Assembly: GCA_027972325.1 (NCBI GenBank)
Contig: JAPMOS010000205.1
Coordinates: forward strand, 1-52,615
DNA length: 52,615 nt
Direction: 5' to 3'
DNA from: Paratrimastix pyriformis
Taxonomy: Eukaryota; Preaxostyla; Paratrimastigidae
Shown: piece after piece, positions 39,204-52,540 of the stretch
Layout of the letters: the number at the start of each line of letters is the position of its first letter
Position numbering within the stretch: position 1 is the stretch's first letter
Translations under genes and position numbers: made by a program
The notes under the pieces: model-generated
What the model saw: only the letters and a program-made list of their open reading frames with translations
The model's database searches: none
What the model was told of the DNA's origin: nothing

Positions 39204-41723
39204 ATTCTCCTTCACGAGTTCGGAGAACGAGGGACAGCCTTCGTGGGATAGCCCCAAACAAACCCAAACCAAGAAAGAGTGAACACTTGCACAGCAAGCA
39301 CGCAAAACGGCACTGACATCCAAAAATTTTATCAAAAGAATTTGACATGTCATGTCAGTGCCGGCAGTCGACTCGTCCTTTTGCGCACTAAGCAAATCGC
39401 AACGCAATCCTTTATCCCGGAGTTCTCCATTTTCTCGGTCCTCTCGGACTCATTTTTCATAGCTTATTGGGAACTCTGAAGTCAAAGAAAACTGCATCAT
39501 CATTGTCCACAGGAGCGGGGTTTGAATGATCGACCTCATCTGTTTTGACAATGTCGCTTTCAAGCTTCAACGAGAATTCAACGAGAATTCACTGACCGCC
39601 AGCAAGCCTCATAGTTGCACGTCGTTCCTCAATGGGTTCTCTTCCGATCCCGTGTGCGCTGTCACACCCGCACCTGAAGTCGTGTTTTTTTCCAGGCGGG
39701 CCCTCTCTGTGACACATCTGGCACACCAACACCAGTGTTCGGTGTTTTTTCTTTGGGGTAGGCCTGCGCTTGCCCATGACCATCACCCCAACACTGGGAC
39801 CCTTGTGTGATTTCAGCGCGTATCTGCTCGTTTACGTGCCCGCACCGCGGGTTTTCTCATGAGGGCGCTCCGTTGGATTTCCGGATGCCCCTCTGCCTCG
39901 GTGTGTACGTTGACTCACCAACACCGTGACGATGGCATGCATGCACCGCTGGTTTTTTCAGGAGGGCGATCCGTGGTATGTTCGGATGCGGTGCCCGTGG
40001 GTACACCAACACCGGGAAAAATTGGTGCTATGCACTTGAGGGGCTTGCACCTGTTCATGCCCCGGTATGTTCATCAGGGGGCGGGCCTGAGTGCGCCCAA
40101 CATGCCCCTTGGATGCACTCTCACACCGGCAGCATCATCACAGCACCACCACCAGCACACGCACCATCAGTGTGGCGTTGCTCAGGGCGGGCCTGTGTGC
40201 TCATCATGCCTTGAATGGGTCCTGGCACACCAGGACATCTGTTTGATGCGTCTGGGGGCGGGCCGGAGTGTGCCCCACATGTCCCCTGGTGTACACTCTC
40301 ACACCAACAGTATCATCAGCACCACCAGTGTGGTGACTTTTCGGGCGGGCCTGTGTGCTCATCATGCCCTTGAATGCGTCCTGACAGCTGCTTGACTGCT
40401 TGAGGCGTCTCAGGGCGGGCCTGTGTGTGCCCACATGCCCTCTGGTGTGCATTCTCACTCCAACAGCAGCATCACACCCACACCAGCGCATTCAGGCCAG
40501 AATCACCACACCAGCACCATCAGAGTGGGGCTTTGCTGGGGGCAGTGTGATGCTCGATGTTTCATGCCTGCTCTCGCATCGACTGATGCCTTCTTGTCTG
40601 TCGGAAGCAGTGACAGCACTCGGCACCTTTGGGGGGCGACCCCGGACACACGCGGGGGGACACTGTGGAGTGTGTACCACCTCTCAGCTGTTTGATGCTC
40701 GTTCTGGCCCTCCGGCACGCGCACTCCCAACATCAGGATGGGTATCCGTAGAGCCGGCTCATCGGCCAAGAGTGTTGGGCGGAGCATCCCGTTAGCCGGG
40801 TCACGTAGAGTGCGGAAGGGGGGGGAAAGCTATTCCTTTGGTATGGTGTTCACTCTTTCTTGGTTTGGGTTTGTTTGGGGCTATCCCACGAAGGCTGTCC
40901 CTCGTTCTCCGAACTCGTGAAGGAGAATGGTGGGATAGCCGAGTAATCTCTTCCCCAAACAAACCCAAACCAAGACAAGTCTCCCACCCACCTCCCTGCC
41001 TGATGAGTGGCACTGGGTTTGTTTGTTGCTGCTTTCCCCCGCGAAGCTTCGACTCAACGTGTACCCCATGGTCATGAATGATGGTGGGCATTTTGTCTTC
41101 GCAGCGCAATCTTCGTATGTGCTCCCTTGGCTGTCCTGCTGCCTGTTCAACCCCACAATCTGATTGACAAGTCAGGAGGGCTGCCTCGTGGGGGAGGCGA
41201 GTGTGGCTGTTGTTCAACCTTGTTTGGTTCCCTTTGACAACAATGTGTGGGGTCTCGTCGGGGCCTTTTGACCTTGAGACACCACCCTTCATGCACCCTC
41301 ATTCACCCTCGTCTGATGTGATTGGGCATTCATGGTGGGGGAGTTGTGGTCATTCACCCCCAGCTACTTTGCTTGAACAACAGCCTATGGTCATCCTGCT
41401 CGTTGTACTCTTAAGACATCCATCAGCGGTGTGGGGTGTTGTCTTCCTCCTTTTCTGTTCTGAATGGGCAACAGCTCGAGGAACTGGTGCGGGGTGTTAT
41501 CTTTCACCCCCGTTTTCGTTTTGTTGTGGCACAACTGTGTGGCTTTACCATGGTCGTGGTGGGCACCATGCATCCTCCACATTCAGAATGCGGGGGGGTC
41601 GGGGTTTGTTATTCACCGTCGTCTGTTCTGTTTTGACAACAGCTCATGTGATTTCATCGTGGGCGTTGTGCCCGTGAACCACCGCGCTCACCCCACCGCA
41701 CACCTCCCTCTCGCGGGAGGGAT
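39204..41723. mobile_element. DIRS-B copy B4, partial
   Basis: It starts with the DIRS-B end and terminal repeat (39204-39407). It follows the B3-type body for about 180 bp, then jumps at about 39590 to the B1-type body (equivalent to 18045-19371), the ICR-bearing segment in inverted orientation (ICR 40859-40974), and a stretch equivalent to 19746-20345. It is cut at 41723 by a DIRS-A right-end piece. It has no protein-coding gene. Confidence 0.7.
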
Positions 41724-41774
41724 GTCTATTTTCCTGGGGGTTTGGGAAGAAGAAGAGTCTCGATGATTCCTCGC
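41721..41774 (+). repeat. DIRS-A right-end piece
   Basis: These 54 bp match the right terminus of copy A3 (9153-9206) and end exactly at GATTCCTCGC. DIRS-A pol in the opposite orientation follows directly. The same arrangement (right end, then minus-strand pol) occurs at 9206/9207 but at a different pol position. Confidence 0.75.
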
Positions 41775-42964
41775 ATGCCGTGTCTTCGGGCTTCCTTGAT
41801 TGCCACTCTCATGGTCTTCGTAAAGATTCTGGGAGCCACATTCAGGCCGAATGGGAGGGCTTGGAAGCGATATTCCGTGCCCTCCCATTCGACTCCCAGG
41901 TATTTCCGGTGAGGTGGAAAGATCGGGATGTGAAAGTACGCATGCTTGAGGTCGATCTTGGTGGCCCACATCATGGGCTCCACCACGGCCCTCACCGTCT
42001 TCCACCCCTCCATTTTGAAGGAGGGGCAGAAGATGAAGTGATTCAAGGCGGTGAGGTCCAGGATCAACCTCCATTTCCCGCCGGGCTTGGGCCGCCCAAA
42101 AATGGGAGATCTCATCCCTTTGTCCGACCCCCCCTGGATCGTTTTCAGTGCCGATATCCCAAGGTACTCCTGGACCACCGCCTCCAAGCCCAGTTTCTCC
42201 TCCCCCACCAAGTGGTAAGGGTCCCGGGACCACGCCCCCGGGTTGGGTGGGGGTCCCTTGAACGGGATGTGAAACCCTTCCGATACCACCTGTGCCACTT
42301 CCCGAGGTGGTCTGAGGGCCAACCACTCCTCCCGGTGCCGAGCCAGCCTGCCTGCCAGTGGTCCCCGAGGTGGGTGCTGTGCCAGCAGCCGCAGTTTGGC
42401 CTGCTCCCGGTCCCATTGAGGGTCCAGTCCGAGAAGGAAGGGGTCCCTCCCCCCCAGGGGTTGGGACTGTCCCTCCCCCCCGAGCTGAGCCCCCTTGGGC
42501 CGTGTTATGGGGTGAGGCAGAGTTTCCCCTGAGGGGTGGGGGGTGAGTGGGTTCCCGAGTTGGGTGCCTGCCCTCCCGGGACTTGGCACCCTCCTCCGGT
42601 CCCGTGACGGGGTTGTGGGGGGAGAGCGGGGACAAGACGGGGCGTAGAGGTGAGGGAGTGCATGACGGGTGGTGCAGGTGTGCTGGACAGACTGCTGCCG
42701 CCCTCCCTTGCTCTGGTCCCACTCCCGGGCCAGGTAGGTCTTGCCCTGCCATTTGATCTGGCCGTTTTGGGGGTTACTTTTATCGGCGCCACCCCCAGGG
42801 GCGCCTGGTTCCCCCACCCCCGCACCCGTACCGGAGGGGTGGTGGGGACGCGAGTCGCTGCCTCCGCCACTGAGGTGCATGAGCTTCACCGCCAACGCTA
42901 GCGGAACGTGTGAGTGGGTGTTTCCGGGACCCTGCCTCGCAGACCTCCCCGCGTGTCCCCGCAT
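41775..42964 (-). CDS. DIRS-A pol, N-terminal part (A2)
   Basis: An open frame of about 395 codons in the element: a proline/glycine-rich leader, then the first half of the DIRS-type reverse transcriptase (WRLILDLTALN, IDLKHAYFHIP, LPFGLNVAPRIFTK). It is cut at 41775 before the YIDD-type box. It is collinear with 27217-28402 of A1 and overlaps the gag end in another frame. Confidence 0.75.
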
Positions 42965-44884
42965 TGGGGAGTGTGACCGCCTCTGACTGTGTATCGGTCC
43001 GTCTCGGGTTCACAAACCCCTCGCCCAAGGTCGGCGGATCCTTCTCGCCGGTCTCTGTGTAGCCCCCCACGTTCGGGACCTCCTTGGGTGACGCTCGCCC
43101 CGCTGAGGTGACGACGCTAACCTGGGGTGTGAGTTGCTGTTCCGAGTCCCCAACCTCGCAGACCTCCATGAGGGTTTCAGGTTTGCCCGACGAGATCGCC
43201 TCCGCATGTCCTTCCGTCAGCACCGTGTGCTGCCCCTCTTCGGGGGTCTCTCCGGTGAGTGCCTGCCTCACCTGGGGTAATGTCCTCGCGCGGAGGGTTC
43301 CGGTGGGTAGTGTTCCCATGCCGCGAGTCTCCCTGGGTGATGTTCCCTCCATCGACCCGTCAGAGCCTGGACTGGACCCCCAGGCCTGCCCCGACTGCCC
43401 CACGGGCTTTGTTGCCTTGTCCTGCTCTGAGTGTGAGAGTGACTGTGCGGTAGGGCTCATACAGACTGCCTCTCCGAGTGCTGGCGACGACGCCTGCGAG
43501 GGTGTGATCACCGGTGCTGATACGTCCGGTGCCGGTGGAACTGGTGCAGAAGTTGTTTCCAGTTTAGCCACGGTTGTGCCGAGTGGAACACCACAAGGAC
43601 TGGCTTCCCGGACCAAAGACTGATGAGTATCGAGTATTTCAGCATTGTGCGGTGCGAGTTGGTGAGCAGCAGACCCTTCACCTTTTTCTTCTTGTTGATT
43701 GTAACGTGTCTCTTGGCAAGACAACGCCACGGAGCGAGGAAAAGGAGGGGCTGCACCCGAATTGAATGCCAATGAGCCTTCTGTGACCCCAGTTGGTTGT
43801 GGGCTCTGTGATGATAAGGCCAACGAGGTTGGTCGAAAAGCGTGCGCCAACGGAGGACCCGAGGGCAGACAAAATTCTGGGGACAGAAAGTGGGTTTTCT
43901 TGCGCCGTCTTGACTTTGGAATAACCCAGAGGTAGTCCGTGCTGTTTGACTTGGTGTTTTTGGGAGTGCCCGTGTCCACACCCAGTGTGGCAGAGGAGGC
44001 CATGGGCAGACCCGGGTTTAGTGGCTTTTTCCTGGCCTCGGTGGCCGTCGTGGCTTTGTTCTTCAAAGCCTCCAGCTCGCTGGCCTCGATGATGCAGGCC
44101 TCGGGCATCTTCGTCCCGTCCTCCAGCCGGCACAGTGGGCGCCACTCGCTCCGGCGGAGGTCGCTAAGGGTCCTCGTCGTTTCCTTGAGGGCATCCAGAG
44201 CCAGGATGCCAAGGTTTCGAGCGGCCTCGAATGAGAGCTCAGACGGCGATGATGCCGTCGAAAGGTTGGCGAGTGCCACCAGAGTCTGTAGAGGGCGCAT
44301 AGCGGAGAACACCCTGCTGTAGCCCGAGCCAGCGCACTGTCCCGTTGAGTCGCCGCCTTCCGCAGGTCTGGATCAATGAGGCGTAAGGCACTCACTGGTG
44401 GTGCAACTGCAGGATCGGCCTTGCCTTGGTCTCGAAAGTTGGGAAACGCGCGGCCGACGTGAACAACGCGAGCGAATTCCTCTTGTGTCGGTGCTTCGTG
44501 TTGAAGACGATTGAATTGCAGCCCCAGCATCTGCAAAGTCTGTGCTTCTCTTTCTGGTAAGGTTGGAGGAGTCACCACCTTTTTTGTAGGGGCCTCCTTC
44601 GCAAAGATGTCCGGTAACTTGGCCGTTGGTTTGAAATAGATTGGTTCAAGGGTATCGAAGTAGTATTGTCCGACTTCCTCTTGATCTTGATCGCTTTCAC
44701 CTTCTTTTTCTTCAGGATTTGTTGCAATCAACACAACGTTGTCACCCTCCGCTCCAGTGTCGCCTTCAGGGTCAGGAGGTTGGGTTTGGGGGCCAGGGTT
44801 GGCCGGATGTTCAGGGTCAAGGGCGGGCCCCTGTTGCTGCTGGGTCTGTTGTTGTGGTGTTGCTTGGTGATCTGCTTGATCCAT
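42780..44884 (-). pseudogene. DIRS-A gag-like protein (A2)
   Basis: The same protein as at 34503-36416, starting MDQADHQATPQ at 44884, but here the C-terminal end is present and runs to a stop at 42780, overlapping pol by about 185 bp. It is nearly identical to A1 across the shared part. About one break. Confidence 0.7.
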
Positions 44885-44921
44885 TCTTTGCCCAATAGGG
44901 ATGCGTCTTGAAGCGTGCGAA

Positions 44922-45089
44922 ACGCAAAGGGCAGGGTACACTATCCGTGTCAGCTGACATGGAATTTCTTTCTATTTGTGGTCAGTGCCGCTTTTTGCGT
45001 TGCCTGACGTGATGTCTATTTTCCTGGGGGTTTGGGAAGATGAAGGTCGTCGAGATTGATTACTCGTTCGCCGAGGCTCCGAGGCTGAA
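44922..45089 (-). repeat. DIRS-A left terminal inverted repeat
   Basis: It is complementary to the right terminal repeat of A3 (9065-9206) up to the GGGTTTGGGAAGA arm, followed by the left-specific end TGAAGGTCGTCGAGATTG...GAGGCTGAA. The outer end at 45089 agrees with the ICR junction and with the mini-element at 36691. Confidence 0.8.
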
Positions 45090-45744
45090 TATCACTGTTC
45101 ACAAGCAGCGGGTCGTCTCCAGAGCATTGCTGAAGACGATCGTTGAAATGCTCGGCAGCCTCGAGCGAGAAATGCTCGTTTCGTCTATGACTGACTTCTT
45201 TTATCAAGTGCTTGGCTCTGTCACGTGGCATGCTGGTCAATCGGACTTGGAGAGCATCTCATCGGAATCGTCCGAGGAGCTCCCAATGAGTATGCGTTTT
45301 GGTGGTCCCGCAGCCTCATCCAACCGCTCTTTGAAACCGTCTGATTCGTCACGTCACACAACCTCAATGAGTGGGTGTCGGCCGACATCATGTATCACCA
45401 CCCCACCCCGTCAATTGGGTGGAGGTCCGCCACACCCTCGCAGCCCTCCTTCTCCGAAGTCGCTCTCGGGCTCCAAGAAAGGACGGGCTGCCAACCCCTT
45501 TGAGGTCACCACTGTGCGTCCTCCTGCGGTCCCGGCCCCCTTCGGGAACCCGTTTGCACCGCAACCGGCGGCGCCCACCGCCCCGTCCACCCCGGTTCCT
45601 GACCCAGTGGTAGCCAAGCCGCCTGCGAGCTCCCGCACCCCAGCCCCAGCCTCGGCGAAGGGGGGCGAGCCCGGAGGCAAGAAGTCAATCGCCCCTGCTG
45701 TGGGTGCCCCTGCCCCTGCTGCCCCTGTTGTTGTGCCCCCCTTT
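45090..45744 (+). CDS. Proline/alanine-rich open frame between two elements
   Basis: A single frame is open across the whole gap between DIRS-A copy A2 and DIRS-B copy B2 (about 218 codons). The N-terminal part is helical (LLKTIVEMLGSLEREML), the middle polar, and the C-terminal part very rich in Pro/Ala with two NPF motifs (NPFEV, GNPFAP), which in eukaryotes can bind EH domains. It has no repeat copy in the window. It may be host coding sequence interrupted on both sides by elements, or the cargo of yet another element. No start or stop of its own lies inside the gap. Confidence 0.35.
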
Positions 45745-48700
45745 TCTCCTTCACGAGTTCGGAGAACGAGGGACAGCCTTCGTGGGATAGCCCCAAACAA
45801 ACCCAAACCAAGAAAGAGTGAACACTTGCACAGCAAGCACGCAAAACGGCACTGACATCCAAAAATTGATCAAAAAGAATTTGACATGTCATGTCAGTGC
45901 CGGCAGTCGACTTGTCCTTTTGCGCAATAAGCAAATCGCAACGCATCTTTTATTCCCGGGTTTTCGGGTTTCTATGCTTTTTCAAGAATTTTCGAATAGT
46001 TACTCGAGAGCTCTGAAGACCTTGCATTTTGTTTCGTCGAGTTGGGTTGACTTTTGGAATGATCTAAGAGATGTCGGCCAACGTGCCGCTCCTTTGGCGC
46101 TCTGAAAGTGCTGGCCTTATTTCAATTGATTTTTCAAGGCCGCCTTGTCACTTTTCAACCCCTGCCTTGTAGCCTTGAACGACTGATCTCATTGATCAAC
46201 TCATCGCGTCTCTCTCTTCCCACCTCCTCGTGGGTCGCCGCGTTTTACTTTGTGAGGGTTACAGGCCCTTTTGCCGGCCTCTCAACTCTCCCGGACGGAC
46301 TGGAGAAGAATCACCTGGAATCTCAGAATCTGGGTCCTCCTTTCCGGGTCTGTGGCGTCACAATAGCACTCGCTTTATATTTTGTTTTTACAAACCAAAA
46401 CGGAAGGAAACAAAAACTTCCAAACAAAGATCAGAAAAACCAAAACGGAAAAGCAAAGAAAGATAGTCTTTATTCCGTTTTCGTGACCGTCCTGCGTGCA
46501 ACTTTGAACTGGCTGAGCTCGTTGGGCTTGGGCCAATTTGCGCCATCCTCCGCAAAGACTTTCGGTTGGGGTATCACCCCAGTTTCCTTTGGAATGGCAC
46601 TGTTCGTTGGTGCCTGGTCACCGTGACATGCGCTGGAATACTCATTGCTTCGGGACGAAGGATGCCTGCTTGAGGTGTCGGTTCAGTTTCAAAGCAACCT
46701 TGATACATACGTTCACTGACAGACCCACCAGACCACCACGTCACGTTTTGAGCGAATCAGTTTGATACTCTGCTCATTCGGCCCCACGGGGCTCGTTCGA
46801 CACGCCAGCAACCTCTGTTGTACAGTCTGTTTAATTCCTTTGAAGGAATTTATTCACTGGTCGATTTGACTTTGCGGTTGAAAGGGCTGACGAATCAGTT
46901 CGATACTCTGTTCGTTCGACCCCACGGTGCTCGTTTGGCACAACAACAAACTTTTTCATACAGTCTGTTCAATTCCTTTGAAGGAATTTCATCACCAGTG
47001 TCATTTGACAGGCGGCTTAGAGGATCTCGGAAATGCTGGTGGTCTCTCTTCTGGCCATGTCTCAGACTCTGCGGAGCCACTCAGTCTGTCGAAACACCTG
47101 GTTGGCAAATATTTCAGGCCAAAATCCTTCATGGGTTTTCAGGATCGAACAATGAGATGAATTGGAATGCTGGGTCAACGGTTATCCGGCGAGGGACGCC
47201 CGTGCACTCGCTCTGGGCCCACGTCAGTGGATGACCTCCGCTATCAGCGTTTAGTCCACGTGTGACTCTGAAATTCGCACGATTACTGGTCACGCGCGCA
47301 ACTCATTTCGCGCTCAAGTTCTTCTCAAGCCGGTCTTCCATCTGGGGTTGATTGACCTGGTCGCTCGGGAGGGAGAATATAGCGAACGCTCCGAGTCACT
47401 TCTGAACAATCGACCAGTTGTCTTGTGGGTCTGCACTTGGCATCTTCACGTCGCCCTCTTCATTCCGTGGCCATTCTTTGTGCCAGAGGGCAAACCTCCC
47501 ACTTCGAACCTCTCACTTCGCCAGAACGTTTGGCTTCGACCATCTTCGCGTGGCCGTGTTGTCGCGGAGCCCATGTTGTCGCGGGGCAAGGCAGGAGGTC
47601 CCATGTCCACCACGCACCGTTCGACCAGGGAGCCGACTCATGGCCCTGATGATCTGCGGGCACACAGGCGCGCACGTTCCTGCGGCACAACTCGCAGGAT
47701 TTTACAACAACGCACACTGCGAGCTTCTCCCTCTTCAACACACACTGGCGGTTGCAAGAGAGGAGCTTCATCTATTTTGGGCGCGCACCAGGGGAGCAGC
47801 CAACTCCCCGGTTTCGGATCGGAGACACGATGACTCGGTCCGGACTCCATGTCCCACATGGAACCATGGCGGTCGCCACACCACGTTTCAGAGGTCTTAT
47901 ACTCTTTCGGAACCGAGGGAAACACCCCCCGTTGCTCTTTCACACGAAATACGTTTAGGAGGGAAGCATCGTGTGCTCGACATGCCTGGGCCACCACCCC
48001 GCGCGGGACCGGGTGAGCATGACGTCCCCCTGGGGGGGGAAGGGCCTGATCTAACAGATGTCCCCCAAGAGGAGGAGACGTGTTCTAGGGAACGGGTCTG
48101 TCTTTCCTCAAGTCCAGGATCGCGAGCTTCCAGGACACACACATAGGCCCCACTGTCGAGTTCTCTACTTCGACCATGCACACCAGGGTTGTCCACCCCT
48201 CGTGACGGGGTCTGCATCTGGCCTGGGGACTGGCTCCCCCTTTTGCAAAAATGTGAGCGGTCAGGTACCCGACACACGTGAAGGAGAATGGAACGTGTGA
48301 CGGAGTGCCTCGTTACAAAGTCTGGCTTCGTGAAAGAGCCCTTCCCTGACTCTGGGTGCGTAGAGACGAGCGTGAGGTCATCGCAGTTGTCCTCTTCTCC
48401 TGGCCCATTGGACCCACAACACCCGACGGGAGTGTCCCTGGTACCGTTCCTCCCGGGGACAACATCGCCCGGACAAGAGTCATGCTCACCGCGGACCCCA
48501 CCAGAAAGGCTCCCATGACCCACGGGCTGCTCAACAACTCCTCAGTTGCCCAAGCCCAAGATCGTGAGCGTCCTGAACTCACACGTTGGCTCTTCTGTGG
48601 CCAGGGCATCCATGCTGAAAGGGCGAGTGCCCCACTTCGGCCATGCACATCGGGGTCTCGTTGCGGGGTTCTTCGCGCGGATTGGGGACTGCCTGCTCCT

Positions 48701-51700
48701 TTGCAAAATGTGAGCGTCGGGTCAACGAACGCACGTCCTCGTCCCCTACACCCGATCGATGAGACTGACACACTGGCGGCCGTTCCCTTTGGGACCCCAT
48801 TGGGGGCACGGGAGGAGCGCCCCAGTCCGGCGCTCTACAAGTGGGGCCCCAAATGAAGGTGGTGCAGCCGCAGCTTCCACCCGGCGAAGGGTGGTGGGAC
48901 TAGGCGCCAGCGGCCAGGGCGCTCTACAAATACCCGTTCAACTCTCAGCCTGGGCACGAGACGTCGGGCAAGCTTGACGGGAGCAGAGAGGAAAGTCTGT
49001 CGTCGCATCCTCTCTCCGCCCTCTTGGGTGAAACACCACTCGTGATCTCTGCGCACTCTCCCTCCTCCGAGTGCGTGCCCTCAGCACCACGTACACCTTC
49101 CAGTCCCTGCCCATCACTCCGGCTCATCCCATCCCCACCTCCGAGGGCCATGATGGGGCGGCTCCGTCCCGGGAGGGCGAGCATCCCTGTCTTGGACCCA
49201 TCACGATCACTCCTGCTTGGGGTCACTCTGTCCATTCACAGGCAAGGCTGAGAACAGTGCACTTGTCCGCCTTGCCCACAGCCGGGTGGCATTATTCCAT
49301 AGTATTTCTGCTCCCCTACTCGGTGCTCTGCGGTGCTGTCCTGCCTGGGTGGGATCACACTTCACACACGGACGCGAACTATACTGAGAGCATTTGGTTG
49401 GGCGGGCCTGTGTTTGTCTGCGCCCACACCCTCACACAGACCGTACAGGGTCAGAAACAACAACAAACTGTGAGACGTCAGGGACGCGCGCATGCCCAAT
49501 GCACCCACGGGTCCCACGCTCGGGGATCGAGAGGTCCCAACAAGCTGGCGGTCAGGTCAGAAACAACTTTGGGATTTCGGCACTGCTAGGTCTAGAGATT
49601 GGAGAGAATTCACTGACCGCCAGCAAGCCTCATAGTTGCGTCGTTCCTCAATGGGTTCTCTTCCGATCCCGTGTGCGCTGTCACACCCGCACCTGAAGTC
49701 GTGTTTTTCCAGGCGGGCCCTCTCTGTGACATCTGGCACACCAACACCAGTGTTCGGTGTTTTCTTTGGGGTAGGCCTGCGCTTGCCCATGACCATCACC
49801 CCAACACTGGGACCCTTGTGATTTCAGCGCGTATCTGCTCGTTTACGTGCCCGCACCGCGGGTTTTCTCATGAGGGCGCTCCGTTGGTTTTCCGGATGCC
49901 CCTCTGCCTCGGTGTGTACGTTGACTCACCAACACCGTGACGATGGCATGCATGCACCGCTGGTTTTCAGGAGGGCGATCCGTGGTATGTTCGGATGCGG
50001 TGCCCGTGGGTACACCAACACCGGGAAAAATTGGTGCTATGCACTTGAGGGGCTTGCACCTGTTCATGCCCCGGTATGTTCATCAGGGGCGGGCCTGAGT
50101 GCGCCCAACATGCCTGGATGCACTCTCACACCGGCAGCATCATCACAGCACCACCACCAGCACACGCACCATCAGTGTGGCGTTGCTCAGGGCGAGCCTG
50201 TGTGCTCATCATGCGCGAATGGGTCCTGGCACACCAGGACATCTGTTTGATGCGTCTGGGGGCGGGCCGGAGTGTGCCCACATGTCCCCTGGTGTACACT
50301 CACACCAACAGTATCATCAGCACCACCAGTGTGGTGACTTTTCGGAGCGGGCCTGTGTGCTCATCATGCCCTTGAATGCGTCCTGACAGCTGCTTGACTG
50401 CTTGAGGCGTCTCAGGGCGGGCCTGTGTGTGCCCATGCCCTCTGGTGTGCATTCTCACTCCAACAGCAGCATCACACCCACACCAGCATTCAGGCCAGAA
50501 TCACCACACCAGCACCATCAGAGTGGGGCTTTGCTGGGGCAGTGTGATGCTCGATGTTTCATGCCTGCTCGCATCGACTGATGCCTTCTTGTCTGTCGGA
50601 AGCAGTGACAGCACTCGGCACCTTTGGGGGCGACCCCGGACACGCGGGGGGACACTGTGGAGTGTGTACCACCTCTCAGCTGTTTGATGCTCGTTCTGGC
50701 CCTCCGGCACGCGCACTCCCAACATCAGGATGGGTATCCGTAGAGCCGGCTCATCGGCCAAGAGTGTTGGGCGGAGCATCCCGTTAGCCGGGTCACGTAG
50801 AGTGCGGAAGGCTATTCCTTTGGTATGGTGTTCACTCTTTCTTGGTTTGGGTTTGTTTGGGGCTATCCCACGAAGGCTGTCCCTCGTTCTCCGAACTCGT
50901 GAAGGAGAATGGTGGGATAGCCGAGTAATCTCTTCCCAAACAAACCCAAACCAAGACTAAGTCTCCACCCACCTCCCCTGCCTGACGAGTGGCACTGGGT
51001 TTGTTTGTTGCTGCTTTCCCCGCGAAGCTTCGACTCAACGTGTACCCCATGGTCATGAATGATGGTGGGCATTTTGTCTTCGCAGCGCAATCTTCGTACG
51101 TGCTCCCTTGGCTGTACTGCTGCCTGTTCAACCCACAATCTGATTGACAAGTCAGGAGGCTGCCTCGTGGGGAGGCGAGTGTGGCTGTTGTTCAACCTTG
51201 TTTGGTTCCCTTTGACAACAATGTGTGGGGGTCTCGTCGGGGCCTTTTGACCTTGAGACACCACCCTTCATACCCTCATTCACCCTCGTCTGATGTGATT
51301 GGGCATTCATGGTGGGAGTTGGTCATTCGCTACTTTGCTTGAGAACAACAGCCTATGGTCATCCTGTACGTTGTACTCTTAAGACATCCATCAGCGGTGT
51401 GGGGGTATGTTCCTCCTTTTCTGTTCTGAATGGGCAACAGCTCGAGGAACTGGTGCGGGTGTTATCTTTCACCCCCGTTTTCGTTTTGTTGTGGCACAAC
51501 TGTGTGGCTTTACCATGGTCGTGGTGGGCACATGCATCCTCCACATTCAGAATGCGGGGGTCCGGGGTTTGTTATTCACCGTCGTGTTCTGTTTTGACAA
51601 CAGCTCATGTGATTTCATCGTGGGCGTTGTGCCCGTGAACCACCGCTCACCCACGCACACTCCCCTCTCGCGGGAGGGATATTTGTTGAGCACCCTGAAG

Positions 51701-52540
51701 TGGCGATCGATACGTCACCTTTCGTGCTCTCTCTCGCGGGTTTGCGTTTTGGTGGGGGCTTGCCCTGGGGCACAAACGCGCACGGCAAGTGCCTCCACCG
51801 CTTCACCGGCGCCGGTCGGCGACTGGTGACAGAAACCGCGAGCACGGGGGCGAGAACCCTCCTGGGATCTGCGAGGCAAGGTGCCTGTCGCGGCTCCGTC
51901 GTGCTCTGCGTTTCTCTCGGCGTGCCTTTGGCCCGCGGCATGTCGGACAACGAGTCCCTCGCTGTTTTGTCCGGATCTTCTTCGTTGTTTTTTGTTTGCG
52001 CGGGGGGTCCGACCCGTTGAGGGAAGGATTATGGAGGTGCCGAGTACGGGAAGACTCGGTGCCCTCAGGCCTTTGAAGGTTTCGCCCTCCTTTTGTTTGG
52101 CTTCTTCCCACCTGTTTTGCTGACCGGTTACAGCGGTGCGTCGGGGTTTTCTCCAGCCTCCTCTTTCCCTGACTACACGTGCACCCCGGGGCGGGTCGCG
52201 ACCCGCTTGAGGAGATGTTTGGGGTTCGCATGGTTGATCATGAATCTCTTCTTCGTTTTCATTGAAACTTCTTCGGGAGCTGTGACTCCCAACTGGATTA
52301 TTTTACTGCGTTGCGCGGTACTGACTCCCTTCCCACCTTTCTCTGCGTCGGTGGCTGGCGTGTCGTCGTCCGAATGGGCTTATGCTTAAGGACAAGTCGA
52401 CTGCCGGCACTGACATGACATGTCAAATTCGTTTGATAAAATTTTTGGATGTCAGTGCCGTTTTGCGTGCTTGCTGTGCAAGTGTTCACTCTTTCTTGGT
52501 TTGGGTTTGTTTGGGGAAGAGATTACTCGGCTATCCCACC
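45745..52540. mobile_element. DIRS-B copy B2, full length, without the viral insert
   Basis: It starts TCTCCTTCACGAG with the terminal repeat (to about 45905) and ends with the inverted repeat at about 52385-52540 (CTATCCCACC). Its 6.8 kb are collinear with B1 except for the missing viral insert (site at 46427-46431) and the inverted ICR segment (50745-51117; ICR 50841-50955). It has no recognisable protein. Small deletions relative to B1 and B4 become frequent after about 48600 and dense after 51100. Confidence 0.75.
50841..50955. repeat. DIRS-B internal complementary region, B2 (inverted)
   Basis: The same module as at 19527-19642, in reverse orientation relative to the flanking body, as in B4 (40859-40974). 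The outer arms and the joint between the two element ends (GAAGGAGAAT|GGTGGGATAG) are intact. Confidence 0.8.

Larger units (their letters stand above)
41775..45089 (-). mobile_element. DIRS-A copy A2, left half
   Basis: A minus-strand copy with a complete left terminal repeat (44922-45089), gag, and the first part of pol. It is cut at 41775 within the reverse transcriptase, so the rest of RT, RNase H, recombinase, ICR and right end are missing. It lacks the LINE that splits A1 and shows the natural gag-pol overlap. Gag has about one break; the remaining pol part is open. Confidence 0.85.

Noticed and set aside
9321-45905. Integron-like cassette system, with the short palindromic modules as attachment sites
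   Set aside because: The modules at cassette joints are ends of DIRS-A or DIRS-B copies; no integron integrase is present and the pieces between them are element fragments.
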